64,000 nucleotides of DNA from Imbricaverruca yamaguchii (Eukaryota > Arthropoda > Thecostraca > Neoverrucidae), in assembly GCA_034440575.1 (NCBI GenBank), contig JAOTOL010001566.1:261001-325000 (forward strand). Reading direction: 5' to 3'. The translations under genes were made by a program, and so were the position numbers. Every line of letters begins with the position of its first letter. Position 1 is the first letter of the stretch. The notes below the pieces were generated by a model that was not told the origin of the DNA, did no database searches, and worked only from the letters and a program-made list of their open reading frames with translations. Positions 11,640 to 24,599 of the stretch are shown here, one piece after another.

Positions 11640-13725
11640 AATAAATTCAATTCGATGATTAGCTCTTTTCTTCCCACATTTTCTGTGGTTAAGAAATCCA
11701 GATACCGGCTGAGCTTTGATGCACTTCATCTCATTGGTTAAATATTCTCCCAGATTGGCTACGAAACCTAAGCCCTGGCTCGGTGTTCCTATTTTGGATC
11801 CGGTGCATTTTCTTTGGCGAAGGATGCGTTTTAGGGCGCCAACCAATTTGAGAGGCCCGGCACCTTTCTAAGACCCCGGGTCTTGTTAGGGTTTGCTGCT
11901 TTTTTGTGCACCGATGAATTTTGCTAAGTACCAGCGCATTTTCGAACACCCCAACGTGTATATTTAGTGCCCGGCCTTTTTGTTCTTTTTAGGTCCATGT
12001 CCCTTTTGGTAAGCCCAGCCTGTTTTTAAAATACGCATGCGATCTCATGACCCGATGTGCTTTGAGGGCCTCTGGTTCGTTTTTTAGAGCTCCCGATGTG
12101 TTTATTTTAGCTCACCACTTCAGGAAGGGACGTGGCATTTTCTTCTTTGATACGCCAATGTGGCTGCTCAACGAGTTATTTTTTTTTCAGACGTTGGCAC
12201 TTCTCAGAGTAGAAAGGCTCTTCGGAAATTTTCTTTCGGGACCTGTTCTGAATTTTCTCTTGTTCGGTTCCATTCGATAGTTTGTTATATCTTTTGGGGT
12301 GGGGGGGGGGGCGTTTAGATCCGTTGTTATTAGTTCCTTGCGCGATATTTTTGGGGCCGCGAGGTACGATTCTTCGGGCTTCCGGTGTGTTTTTATTCAG
12401 TGCCCCAAGACGCTTCTTTTCCGAGCCCGACGAGTTTAGAGTTTTTTTTTACTGCTGCAGCAATTCCTGCTGCAGCAGAGTGACATTCCGCGTCGGTATC
12501 GATTTTTCGAAAACCAGCTGCGACTTGTGGGGTTCCGACGCAATATTTTGCGACCCCAGTGAAATTTGTATGGGAAGCGGCGTGAAATGTTTGGGTCTAG
12601 GTGGGATTTTGGGGGCCCCATCGTTTTTTTTTGTTGGGATCCCTAGCGTGAGTTTTAGTGACCTCGAAACGGCTTGGGGGCCGTGCTTTGGGGGCTTTTG
12701 GAGCGATCGTTGGGACCCCAGAGTGATTTTCGTATCCGGTTTGTTTATTCGTTGTTCCAACTTCTCGTTTTTTTGTTTGTTGTTGTTTTTATTTTGTTTT
12801 TGGTGGTCCTGATGATACGTTTGAGGCCCCGATGCGACCTGTCGATCCCCTAGCATGACTTTCGGGAACCCGGGTGCGATTTTTCGGTACCCCAGACTCA
12901 AAGTGATTTTTAGGGGCCCGGCCCAACCTTTTGGAGCCCCGTCGTGATTTTCCTAAACCCCGGCACGACTTACTTGGGCCCCAGCGTGATTTTCAGGGGC
13001 TCATGCGTGAACTTCTGAGGACACCAGCATGATTTTCATGGGCTCGGTCTAACTTTTTGGGGCTCCAGCGCAATTTCCGGGGGTTCCGGATCGAACTGTT
13101 GGGCCCAACATGATTTTCAGTGGCCCGGCCTGTCTTTTGGGGCTCATTCTCATTTCCAGGGGGACCGTCACGACCTTTCTGGAGCCCCGGAGCGACTTTT
13201 TGGGATCCAGCGGTATTTTCAGGGGGCTTGTTCCTACTTTTCTGAGCCCAGCTTCCGATTTTGTGGCACCCAATGTGATTTTCAGGAACATCGGTAGGAT
13301 ATTGGTGGTCCCGAGCGTCATCTCAGGGAATCCCGTGCGACCTTTTGGACCCACAATATGATTTTATGGGCCCCGTGCGATTTCTGTGGCCCAGCGGTAT
13401 TTTCAGGGGCCTGGTCAAACTTTTTGGAGCCCTAGCGTAATTTGTATGGATCAGGATCGATTTTGCGGGCCCACAATGTCACTTTCAGGGGCCCTGGTGG
13501 GATTTTGTGGGATCCCAGCGTCATTTTCTGGAGCTTTTGCGCGACTTTTGGGGCACACAATGTGATTTTTAGGGGCCCCGGTGCAATGTTTTGGGGCCCC
13601 AGCGGGATTTATTTTAGGAAGCCTGGCGCAATTTTCCCGACCGGAGCCCGACGCGGTTCTTGGGGGCCCACAACTTCTCAGGGGGATGGGGTGGCCCCAT
13701 CCCCCTGAGTAATAGTAATGGTCAT
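11640..13725. repeat. Degenerate ancient tandem repeat field
   Basis: Loose repetition, roughly every 45-55 bp, of motifs like GCGTGATTTTCAGGGGCCC and ACTTTTTGGGGCCC. Divergence rises toward the left. GGGGCC and TTTT blocks alternate throughout. No coding potential is credible. Confidence 0.75.
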
Positions 13726-13727
13726 TC

Positions 13728-13800
13728 AATAGTGGCCAAGTGGTTAGATAAGCGCCCTTCTAGTCAAGGCTTGGGATGTCCTCGAGATCGACGGCCCAGT
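13728..13800 (+). mobile_element. tRNA-like SINE head
   Basis: Contains GTGGCCAAGTGGTTAGATAA, close to the A box of Leu/Ser-type tRNAs, and a weaker B-box-like CCTCGAGATCG about 45 bp later. It lacks a foldable acceptor stem, so a tRNA-derived SINE is preferred over a tRNA gene. Confidence 0.4.
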
Positions 13801-14639
13801 GGCCCGGCCACTCAGCTCCCCTTGGCGGCCTCGGTTACTTGGCGCGTGTTTTACTGAGCTGGCACACCTTTGATGCGGAACCGGTGCCCTTCGTTTTATC
13901 TAGCTTGCTTACTTTCATAGTAGACCACCTGATTGATCATTGAATCGAACCAAATTGAATGCATAGCAACTCCGTGTGTCAGTATTGTGGTGTAGGATGA
14001 AGATATTGAGGGAGGGAGAGAGGTTAGCTCAGCCATCGTCTACACCATACGGGAGGGGCGGATCCAGCAAGCCTATTGGCTCCGGGTACCATCCATGAGC
14101 GACAAGAGGACACTCGTGCATCCAATTTTTGCATGTCCCGATGTCCACGAAAATCATTGTAGCACGGTCAAAGTTTGGCATAGGTTATTGCGCATCTTTT
14201 GCCGACCCGATGATGTGAAAACAATTGAAGATTCATGTTAGGTCAATGATTTCTGATGTAAAAAGGGAAGATCGCAGATAGCTTACCCCCCCCCATCGCT
14301 AGTAATCGGCAATTCATCTAACTTTCTGCCCCAAGAGCATCAGTGATAGCTGTGGTAAGGTGGTAAAGTGACATAAAACTGAAATAACTGGCATTATCAT
14401 TCCAATGTTGTCATAGATCAATGACCAAATTTAACGTCGAATGACTTCCCAGTACGTATGCATGTATATTTTAACAGTCATTCATATAAACGTAGTTTTT
14501 CATGCGCACGAGTCATGAGCTAAAAAAGCGAGGATATCGTAGCACAAAACAGTGGAACAGCTCACATTCATACCCTGTTAGCATTCCGGAAGTTCGTACA
14601 TACGAGCTATAGCACATAGTGTATAATCCGATTTGGAAA

Positions 14640-16030
14640 ATATGCCTCTTAAGACTATTTTTCGTACGTTGCCATATTGCACTGCTGAATGCCGTTAGGA
14701 AATCTGTTAAAAGTTTCCGCTGTTCGGTACATAAACATTCGCCTCCCTGATTTCGACCGGATATTTGGAATGGTTATGACTATGTGTTTGTCTTGACGCG
14801 TAAACCTATTACGCATACGTATTAAAGTGAATTTCACGGATTCACGAAATTGCACTTAATGATCGTGGCTAGACCACGAGCCGATATCCACCCCAACTCG
14901 CATATGCCATTCACCAGTTGGCGCCGGTATCTCGCCGGAACTACACGGGCAGCGACAGTGACGAGCTTCTGCAACGCGGCACACATTCAGCAGATGTCTC
15001 CATACACCGAAATACAATATGTGATATAGCACAGAACCAGGACATTGACTATCGTAGGCGCAAAACACGGGGATGGATGACTATGTCGAGCATGGTTAGG
15101 CCTGATGAGCATGCGAATCTCGAAACCAACTGACCAACATGTAGGAGATAGGTGAGGCCGTGATCAATAATTACACCTAGGTTTTTTACACGTTCACATT
15201 GACGCTTGATTGATCAGTTTGCTGCGCACAAGGTGACTTCGGTAAGGTTGCATAACATTTGCTCAATGCAAGCACTGTAAGCTGTGTTTAGGTGCAAAAA
15301 TAAAAAAGCCAGTTTCCATCTGTCGAATGAGATCGGCCATTTCAGATAATTTTCCAGAAACAACGATCTGCGTGTCGTCGGCTTACTCCGCAATACCAAC
15401 ACAAATGTCTGTGTGAAGGATTAAATCACCAGATATGATATTGTAGAACAAGGGACCAAGGGAGGGAGATCCCCTGCTACACCCGAATTGATTTTGAATT
15501 CATGCCGACAGGTGCTGTCCGTCTTGCGGAACTCGATTATCGTGCAATTCGCCTGTCGGCGCAGCCATCTGCACCTGTTGGACGTGTTGAGAAAGGCAAC
15601 TCCAAAACCATGTGTTCTTAAATCCATAATGTTTTAACCTTGCAATCAATTTTGCATCTTTGATCACAACAAAACATTTACTTGTCAAACGAGACGAGAA
15701 GGACAGTTTATATGTGGCCCACATCCGAAGAAAATTGTGTCAGTAACCGCAGTGAGTGCAGATTCAGTGGATCTATGAAGACAATGTCGTGTATTGACAA
15801 AAACGATTTGAGTTCAAATATTCGGACCATTGTTCATGGATTCGACAACTTTCGCTGTGTATGGCGCTATTGAAATTTCCCTGGTATTTGATGTGTCTGC
15901 AAAGGCATCCGACGATTTGCATATAGGCTGTATGATAGCGCTTTTCCAGAAGGCAGAGAAAATACCAGGAACCAGGCTGGTGTTGATGATCATATATTTC
16001 AAAGATAATGACAATCATAACGACAACTAA
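14640..16030 (-). pseudogene. Non-LTR retrotransposon (LINE) reverse transcriptase remnant
   Basis: Minus-strand fragments in shifting frames keep the RT order. Near 16010-15820: INTSLVPGIFSAFWKSAII and PICK, resembling the 'P..WK.A.I.PI.K' block. Near 15660-15580: KLIARLKHYGFKNTWFWS ('L...L..YGF'). Near 15480: GVAGDLPPLVPCSTISYL ('GVPQG..LGP'). Near 15380: ADDTQIVVSGKLSEMADLIR, with the Tyr codon before ADD mutated to TAA. Near 14760-14670: SGRRMFMYRTAETFNRFPNG, the usual C-terminal 'GRR.F.YR.A..WN.LP' motif. Jockey/CR1-like by general layout; the clade is not certain. Confidence 0.75.
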
Positions 16031-16537
16031 AATCCAATCTGTTCCAGAAAATGTTATTTGGTACAGCAAGCCGAGCAGCAATCTAACTTCAAGATCAGTT
16101 CTGCATGGAATACAAATCCGGAAGTTCCCCCAAATATATCCAATCGTATCGCAATCCAATCCAATCAAAAATCCTTGCAAACAACCCGATCCAACATATG
16201 CCCTAACATGCATACTGACCATCACTGGCGTACATACTGATCACCGCTGACACGCATGCTGACTTCTACTGACGTGTTTCCTGAGAGCAACTAACCTGCC
16301 TGTTGATGTGGGATGGGATTTGTGATTCGAGGTCCGTTATAGACATTGGCAGAGGTGCAAAAGGTACCCTCTTACTCTCCATGGAGCATATAAGTAACTT
16401 CTACGTCATACAAACAACCTAAATGTAGTTCATTTTCATAAAAGAAGCAATTATTACGACTCTTTTTCAGCATGCCCCAAATCTCTAATGATGCCTGACA
16501 TATTAGTAATTATCGGGCTCGTCTGCATAGTCCTTAC

Positions 16538-16804
16538 CTTGAGTCGCCTGGCAGGCGACGACGTGCCAAAGGTACTCAGTCGTTGCGGAGACACCTCCTC
16601 CGACGGTGCCATCGTAGAGCCACTCAGTTGAACAACCGCGGTCGCCAACGGCTTCCGCCGCCGTTCCCTCTCCATCTCCATCCGTGCCGCCTCTTGTTCG
16701 GCTCGCTTTTCATCCATTCCGACTTTTTCGTCAGGTCCGCGACCGCCTTGCCCATCACCATCTTTGCTTTCCCCGCTGGTTGACGAGGAACGCACGGTTC
16801 CCCT
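16538..16804 (-). other. Candidate coding exon of an unidentified gene
   Basis: A minus-strand frame of about 89 codons ends at a textbook donor, CTCAAG|GTAAGG. It reads a Gly/Asp-rich start (SGESKDGDGQGGRGPDEKVG), a charged helical stretch (EKRAEQEAARMEMERERRRK) and a Ser/Thr/Pro-rich part (STFGTSSPARRLK). An in-frame TGA lies just upstream, so the exon must begin near 16804, where only a weak acceptor (GATTGAG) is seen. Composition and donor suggest a real exon of a cytoplasmic or intracellular-tail region. I do not recognise the protein. Confidence 0.4.
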
Positions 16805-17059
16805 CAATCGTGATCATCTTCAACGCATCGTGACGGGAGATGCAGAATAGCCTCGACAGCTCCACCTCCAGCATGGCGGCGGACATAATCTTATGTCCAG
16901 TCATAATCTAATCATAATCATAATCTAATGTCACCATCCGACTTAGGCTGTTTCGACCTTACGATGCTCTCGTACTTGGCGGTCAAGGCAACCAACTTGC
17001 GGGTTTCATGTTTTATGTCAGAAGAGCAGTTCCCTCTATTATTTCGCCATTTGACGTCT

Positions 17060-17480
17060 GAAATGTTCCAAACCTACACTAATTTGCAATGCAGCTTTGT
17101 TGCCGACAGACGCTGCATGTCGCGCTGTGGTCTGCCGTTCGCGGGCAGCCGCGACATCGGGCTGCACGTCGCATGTCCAGCGACGACGTGTTTGCCTGAC
17201 CGGCGGGGCGGCCTCGTCGCCTCTCTCGTACTTGCTCCGCGTATTTGCTGAACGCCGGTCGCGACGCAGGTGCGGGATGTTTATGTGACCCATTGAGCCC
17301 CTTTCTCTCCTTGTCTCAGCTGGCCCTTACCTTCATATATAAGCGGCGCGTCAACACCCCTTCTCTCTCTTCTTCTGTCGTCCTCGTCAGGTGCACTGCA
17401 CCTCTGCCGTCTCGCTGTCGCCAATAAAGAAATGGGTGCTTCGAGCGTGTGTTGGAGTGATGAGTGATACAGTGAGTGAC
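17060..17480 (+). mobile_element. Possible solo LTR (TATA box plus poly(A) signal)
   Basis: TATATAAG at 17336-17343 is followed by a CT-rich stretch and AATAAA at 17423-17428, only 80 bp downstream. Such close spacing of promoter and polyadenylation signal is typical of an LTR's U3-R region. No TG...CA ends, target duplication or internal retroviral-like coding sequence was identified, so a host promoter followed by a chance AATAAA is possible. Boundaries are approximate. Confidence 0.3.
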
Positions 17481-17579
17481 CGGTGGAAATTAATTAATTT
17501 AACCACGCGCAGCACTACTCGTCACGGCTGGGTCACCGTGCCTTACTCTGTTTTCCAGCTTTCTTTCCAAGCTTTTCGT

Positions 17580-17850
17580 ACTCCTTCATTTCCTAATGCC
17601 ACTGCTCTCTTGAATTGGAGGGTCTCCTTTAGCACTCTTGAATTAGAGTGCTCTTGACTAGGCCCTTGCTCTCTTGAATTGGAGGGTTCCTTCACTTTTG
17701 AATTGGAATGTTCTTAGCTAGGACTTAGCACTCTTGAATTGAAGGGTTCCTTCGCTCTTGAATTGGAGTGTTCTTGATTAGGTCCTTGCTCTCTTGAATT
17801 TGAGAGTTCCTTTGCCTCCCTTGAATTGGGGAGCTCTAACCTACGACCTT
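17580..17850. repeat. Imperfect tandem repeat (about 30/65 bp)
   Basis: Recurrent CTCTTGAATTGGAGGGTTCC and TTCTTGACTAGG blocks, about eight sub-copies. Confidence 0.85.
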
Positions 17851-18754
17851 TATTATTACGTCCACCTATATTTAGGTTACTTCGATTATTTCTTTGCATT
17901 CCCCCAGCATATATCTTTCCGACCTCTCACATTGCAGTTATTTGTTCCTTTTCCAATTGTCATTCACATCATTTCCTTTCACATATCATTCCCGCTTACA
18001 TATCTCTCGCTCGCCTTTCTAAACCCTTTTCTTTAGGCCCCTTGGCAGTTCTACCCCATGCTGCAGGGCGCAACCCACCCACACATACAGTCCACCACCA
18101 GCGGATGGACACAGCGTCCGCAACAAGCTTTGTGAAATGTCGACGCCGTGATTCGAACGAGGTGCCAGTCCGTTACATAGAAGAAACTTTGGCGCACTTG
18201 CAGAACCCCTAAATATTCTTCGATTCGAATGCAATTTTATATTCGGAGTTTCCTCGTCAAACGTCACCAAACGATAGATGATCCCATGGAAAAGTCGTGT
18301 TTGAAAATTGCCTCACATAAAATGAAACGCCCTAGTGCACATCCACCCAGAAACCCACCCATCGGCTTGGTAATGCACCCACAGAATGTATACGAAAGAA
18401 CCGAATAGTGCATCGCTCCTCCCCCGCCGTTAACTCTCGAAATGCCGTTGGTCGGTTACCCCCCTCAATCCATGTTTTGTTCCAGACCATGCCGAGAATC
18501 GCGGTCTTCACCGACGCGTAGCGCTGTAGTTCGTCTGTTCAGTGGTGTAGAACGATGTTGTCCACCTTCTACTACTGACCCTCCAGATCGGGTCAAGGAG
18601 GTCAAAGTCGGGGAGTTACCAACTGACAGGTTCACGTTGCCGATTTTCTACTCCTAGCTGCTACACAAATTATATTTTAGGGTTAATCGTGGCAAACATG
18701 TCTAGCGTGGCTTTTGCCGAATATGATGGTATTACAAAAATGCGAATTCAAGTT

Positions 18755-19000
18755 TACGGTTGCACGTAGCAGGCGTGAGAAGCGAAGCTCACGGCTATAC
18801 AGCAGGCGTAGGAAGCGAAGCTCACGACTGCACGTAGCAGGCATGGGAAGCGAAGCTCACGATTATACGTAAAAGGTGTGGGAAGCGAAGCTCGCGATTA
18901 CACGTAGCAGGCGTGGGAAGCGAAGCTCATGGTTACATGTAGCAGGCGTGGGAAGCGAAGCTTACGGCTACACGTAGCCGGCTTGGGAGGCAACTTGATA
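18755..19000. repeat. 36-bp minisatellite
   Basis: About seven copies built on CACGTAGCAGGCGTGGGAAG and CGAAGCTCACGG. Confidence 0.9.
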
Positions 19001-19004
19001 GGTT

Positions 19005-20800
19005 TTCCACTTTCGAACGTAATTGTGCCAGAACTTTCCGACCACGAATGGTAGAACGATGAAGCAAAGAGACATGGGCTTGGAAAGATGCGATGCAACA
19101 CATGGCGCCCACAACTTGATGAAAGGCTATGTGTAGCATTTGACCGGGTAAGATCACGTACTCTCAGCGATACACTTCCCACACCTTATGTTGTTCCATA
19201 ATTTGTGCATTTACGGGTTAAAACAATCAACGAATTGGAATGCGGAATATAAAACTACCCCGGGCAACGATTTGTTGCGAAATAATTAACCTGGATAGAA
19301 TCAGGTCACCTGGGTCATTGACCTAAGATGACCTATGTCCTATTTCTATGACTTTGGCATTAGTGGGAAAAAGTGTGCTGAATTCGAATCCAGCGTTGAA
19401 CTCTACTCCGGAAGTCAATTCACTACAGAGGATCAAACTAGGTAAGACCAAGTCATCTGACGCATTGACCTACGACTACCTTGAAACACTGAAATGCATG
19501 AAGAAGACACAATAAGTCATGGAATAAGAGCAGTTATGTACTTTAGCTCATGTGCATGCAAAGATTTCATGCTGTGATTTAGCTACCTAAAGGGGACAAT
19601 CAATCGCATTAGACAGGTCGTAATTTCTACAGAGAGGAACAGGTGTACAGTTTTGGTAATGCCTCCGTGACCTGACATAATAGCGACTTTACCCTTGCTT
19701 ACTTGTAGAAGATAATGAGCTCTATCATACATATTCTTGGTTTTACGCCACCATTGACTGACCGGAAATTCTGGGAAAAAAAACCTTTGTCTTGACTTTA
19801 TCTAAGCCCGCAGCTTGCCTTGAGGGAACTCGAACTATTTCTGCTTTCCTTTGGAGACTACTTCCGCATCGACATGTAAAATATTAGATCTTGTTAAATG
19901 CCTTTTTGGCAGGTCTTGGAAAGGTGCCTTACAAATTGCACTTCTCGAGGCCGGTGACCTGACTTTTACTTCGTCTACTCAGGTCACCCAGGGCCCCAAG
20001 ACGAAAATGTTCACACCAAAAGATCCGCGATTTAATTGTGAATAGGTACGCCAATATTGGGCATCATCACGATACACGCCACGTGTATCGGGACGGCATG
20101 AGGGGAGCTAATAAATTCCCCTTCCTCTCCCGGCAGTTCGAGGGTTAAACAGCATTATTTGTGATTTTGCCCCGCCCACCTCCACAGAATGCCTACGTCA
20201 TGTAAGTAAGGGATATTATGTGCCCCCACCAGAATGTTAGAGGAATTATCCCTTTAGAGATGTGATAAGCAACCCAACGCCACATGCGATATGGTGCTAG
20301 CGGTAGCCGTGAGATAAGCCATAGCACATCACACTCGCCACCACACCATCATCATATCTCCATCTGGCAGACAGTGGCTGTGTACTTGGGTGGGATGCAC
20401 GAGGAATCAGGGAAATTGTTCAGTATTTCTTGAAAGCATGATGGTATTTGACATTTGAATCGTCAAATGTGTGCTCAACGGAAACAAATATAGTAACATC
20501 ATGGAAAATATTGTGTTTTATGCCTGCTCAATATATGCTCGTGCTACGTATTTATTCATAAAATGTGTGCAAATAGCAATGCCCACATGCATACTTCGAT
20601 CAACTAATTAGCAATGGCGGACATGTTTGGAGGATGGGAATACGAGACGCTGAATTTGCATGCAGTGGTGGACTACGCATGGTTAGCATTGTAACTATTT
20701 TCAGCATGTCACCAATGCCCGTGCTGGAGGCGCAGTCCAGACGTGTCACACCGAATTTCTACTTTCGTGCAGAGCAACTTGCATGGGTAAAGATCCATCA
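19005..20800. other. No recognised gene
   Basis: AT-rich. An octamer ATTTGCAT occurs near 20653 in a 26-codon frame starting ATGGCGGACATG at about 20614, too short to call. Confidence 0.5.
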
Positions 20801-20804
20801 GCCG

Positions 20805-21155
20805 TGTCGCTCGGAACAAACCGAGCCCACTTCTCTGTGTCGCTCGGAAAGACCGCCCCCCGGGCCCCCCGGGAAAACCCCGCAGACCGAGCCCGCTCCT
20901 CTGTGTCGCTCGGAGCAGACCGAGCCCACTTCTCTGGTGGGCCCACTTCTCTGTGTCGCTCGGAACAGCCGCAGACCGAGCCCACTCCTCCGTGTCGCTC
21001 GGAACAGACCGAGCCCACTTCTCTGTGTCGCTCGGAGCAGACCGAGCCCACTCCTCTGTGTCGCTCGGAGCAGACCGAGCCCACTTCTCTGTGTCGCTCG
21101 GAGCAGACCGAGCCCGCTCCTCTGTGTCGCTCGGAGCAGACTCGGTGCACCTTTC
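20805..21155. repeat. 33-bp minisatellite
   Basis: About ten copies built on CTCTGTGTCGCTCGGAGCAG and ACCGAGCCCACT. The unit length is a multiple of three, so the translated repeats stay in frame (for example CRSEQTEPTSL); this is not evidence for a gene. Confidence 0.95.
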
Positions 21156-21656
21156 TGTCTTCACTGTTTTCCGCCGGATGATTTCACAACCGTGCGCCGT
21201 CTGTCGGGCTCGTCTGGTGCGCCAGCTGGCGTGTCGGCAGCGACGGACGGTCCGACGCCGCACGTCGGCGCCGACGGCGGCACAGAAAACAGACAGCCAC
21301 ATCAAATGGCCACAGTTTCGGCTCCCGCTCAAAGAGAAAAACAGCTCACCGCACTCGTGTAAAAATGGCTGAGGGCTCGCAACGAGCACGGGGATTTGTA
21401 AGCGGAGGAAAATTGGCTGAGGACCTCACAGCTAGTTGGACGTCGCAGATAGTTGCAAGTGTTGAAATCCGCTGTATAATCTTAAACAAGATGACATATC
21501 TGTGCGTCGAATATCGATGCTCCAAAACTAGTGCAACTCCGAAATAATGCACATATAGCCATCCAAAGCTGCATCTGAATTGGCAGCGCACCATCGGTGA
21601 CCTAACCTGGGGCGGTTCAGGTGACCACCGGTTCAGGCAGCTCATCATCGGTGACA

Positions 21657-22491
21657 TTAACCCGCGCTGTCTCGTGGGGGGGGGGGTCTTCAACCGCCTC
21701 CCCTCAGGTTTCTTCGTGGATAGTGAACGAACGGCGCGCGGCAGCGCGGCAAACTTTGACATACCTTTTCCCACATCAATTTGGCATGCTGTTTCAAAAT
21801 TTTGAAGTCAGGTCATCTGGGGTCAACGAGTTATTCAAGGTAAAGTGAGGTCACCTCCAAAAAGTTCAACCAGTCGTCACGCTTTAACGGATACAGATAT
21901 TTTAATGGGACTTTCAGCGTTTGCTTATCTTTAGGGATGCAACAAAACGTACGAGATAAATTTTTCATTTTCCAGTTTTTGACTACTTATTAATTTTGCA
22001 TATTTGCCTCTTAGAGTTCAAACCGAAGATTCTGGCTAAAGTAAGCATGTTTTATTAGTGCAAGTTGACTTCCAACAACGTTTCTCGGTCTGATCTACCC
22101 ACTATAAATGAAAATTAAAGAAAACTTGAAAACTAAAAATGTTGAAATAAAAAACCTTAATTTTGGGGGCCAAACAATTGTATGGCCCTGGTCGATTTCG
22201 CTGTCCTTTTCTGATTCCAAATAATTTTTTCCTCAAATATCCCCCAAAATGAACTACCCAGAGCCAAACATATAATGTAAGTCGTGAAAAGTCGTGAAAA
22301 TCTAGCCCACCTAGTGACGTCACTTTTGGGGAAAATTGTTTTGGGGGTGGATCCAGGCCGTACTCGTTGAGCGCTTTCCGATGACCCCTCTTTCGTTTTC
22401 GTGCGACGCTTAGTTTGGATTTTAGAGGGGGTTACTATCCGCCCCGCGAGACGGGGTGTGAGGATCTGACCGGAGAGACGGCGCGGGTTAA
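21657..22491 (+). mobile_element. piggyBac-type non-autonomous element (MITE), copy 1
   Basis: Flanked by TTAA on both sides, with inverted ends beginning CCCGCGC(T/C)GTCTC. About 827 bp between the TTAAs. Homologous over nearly its full length, in the opposite orientation, to the element at 54986-55841. No transposase frame. TTAA targets and C-rich termini are characteristic of the piggyBac superfamily. Confidence 0.75.
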
Positions 22492-22494
22492 CCA

Positions 22495-24010
22495 GTGGCG
22501 GTGTCGGCCCGGGACAGTTCACGGTGGTCGGGCGAAAGGCAAGCAAACTGAGCACCCAGTCTGAGGAGATGCTCCAGTCAGGTACGCGGACCTACCGTCA
22601 CACCATTGCTGCGGTGGCTGCGACTGCTGCGGCAAGGGGTGTGAGAGATATGCAGCTTCTCGCGTCGTTAGCGTGTGTACATAGCACCCGGGGTGGTGAG
22701 GTGTTATAACAGATCGGAATTTTAATCTTTCCTGCGCGTGCATTCGTAACACGGACGCGAGTATGGCTCCGTCAAGTCGGACGGAATTCCTCGACTTCAC
22801 GCCACTTACTCGCGCCATGTACCCCAGCACAATGACTGTTTCGGTTCGTGACCTCGACTTCCCTTCACGCACCCGCACCACATATGCCTCGGTGTAATGA
22901 CGGTCTCGGCCTGTGGCTCTTGTGCTCACTCACATCGCGCACGATGATGTCAACAGCCTTACTCATCACACTCCCCCCTCGGGATTCCCTCGTGAGAGGT
23001 GGGACTGCCCGCTGACTCGGCTCCGTGACCGCAAACACGGCCGCGGGCGACGACAGGTCACCGTCCGTTGCCGTAGTGGTAACCGTGCCGAACGCTGGCC
23101 TCTGCCATCTCAGCTGCCGCCGCAGCCACCTGGGGACGTTACGTCACAACGAGACGGCGTCACGTGTCTGTAACGTGCGGTCACGTGATAGCCACCCGGG
23201 GACGTCACGTCACGGCGAGACGACGTCACGTGTCTGTGACGTGCAGTCACGTGATAGCCACCCGGGGACATCACGTCACGGCGAGACGGCGTCACGTGTC
23301 TGTGACGTGCGGTCACGTGGTGTGGCGGGAGGGCCTCAGACCTACCGGGGGCTGCGATGTCCCCGGCATGCGGCGAGGCTAGTGTCGACGTTGTACGCCG
23401 TAGACGGCCTGAAGGGAAGGGAGACAGGCGCCGGGGAACGGTAACCCCACCATCCCTTATCCCTACATTGCCCCCCCCCGTGCCGTGGAGAGGAAAGAAT
23501 CGGCCCAGAAACCGCCCGGTGCCCCGCCCCTCAACTTCAGACGTCCCGCCACATGTGCTGCACACATGCTATTCGGTGCTGTTTGGACATTTATGAGTCG
23601 TTTTGGTCGCACAGTCAAAGGTGGCAGCACGCCGCTACACTTTGAAGGCAACGATGATGGCAGATGTGCTTTTTATGCAAGGCAGTGCGGGGCACCAGAA
23701 CCAACAGCTGCTTAGTGGTGCTCTGCAGCCCTCCAGTTTCGTTTTTCCCTGAGTCACTGGTTGATCCACACCAGCAGATCGTTTTCGTGTCCCGATATTG
23801 GGTCAGCATTGTGCGGTCCATTTACCTAACCAACCAGTAAAATTATAACAACGAATTAAAACATGTTGCCGTTTTCAGTGTTTATACCAACGAAACAAAA
23901 CGCAAGTCACATGTAATTAGCCCTCCGCTGCACCGCCTGTCTTTTTCTGTCTTCTGCTTTGCCGTGTCTCACCTGGTTCCCTCTGTCTTGCCATGTTGGG
24001 AGCCTTCCAT
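22495..24010. other. No recognised gene around the 23.1 kb repeat
   Basis: GC-rich until about 23.5 kb. Both strands have medium frames without family resemblance. Confidence 0.45.
23125..23325. repeat. 67-bp repeat rich in CACGTG sites
   Basis: Three copies containing GGTCACGTGATAGCCACC, GACGTCACGTCACGGCGAGA and CGTCACGTGTCTGTGACGTG. Each has two CACGTG E-boxes. Confidence 0.9.
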
Positions 24011-24014
24011 GCCC

Positions 24015-24235
24015 TGTACTCTGTCGTTCTTCGTCCTGTCCTATGTCGTTCCTCGCCCTGTCCTATGTCGTTCCTCGCCCTGTCCTATGTCGTTCTTCGT
24101 CCTGTCCTATGCCGTTCCTCGCCCTGTCCTATGTCGTTCCTTGCTCTGTCCTATGTCGTTCCTCGCCTATCCTCTGCCGTTCCTCGCCCTGTCTCCTGCC
24201 GTTCCTCCCCTGTCCCTTGCCGTGTCATGCCCCTG
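24015..24235. repeat. 22-bp minisatellite
   Basis: About ten copies of TCGTTCCTCGCCCTGTCCTA plus TG, becoming diverged at the right end. Confidence 0.92.
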
Positions 24236-24599
24236 ACCTTGCCGCGGACCTTGCTCCCTCTCCGTCGCCGATCTCTTGCCCTTGTCGTGTTCTAGAGCAT
24301 AACACGCAGTTGATTGTCCGCAGAAATTTCCGATTGGATTAAGCTTGGATCGGATCCGATAGAATTTAAACAAATATACGGACGACTGCATGCAAGACAT
24401 ATATCGAAGCCAATAGAAGCGGCACCGCTTTGGCCAGGTAAAAAACACCCGTTTATACCTAGCATTTACGCTACGCCATAGGGTTCATGCTAAGATTCAC
24501 TTCCGGGGGAGGGTGTCAGCTGCTTCCCCAAGTCACCCCTCCCCTCCCCACCTAAGTCGGCAAGCCACGGCAAGAGGACAGCCTTGCCGTGGCCTGTCC

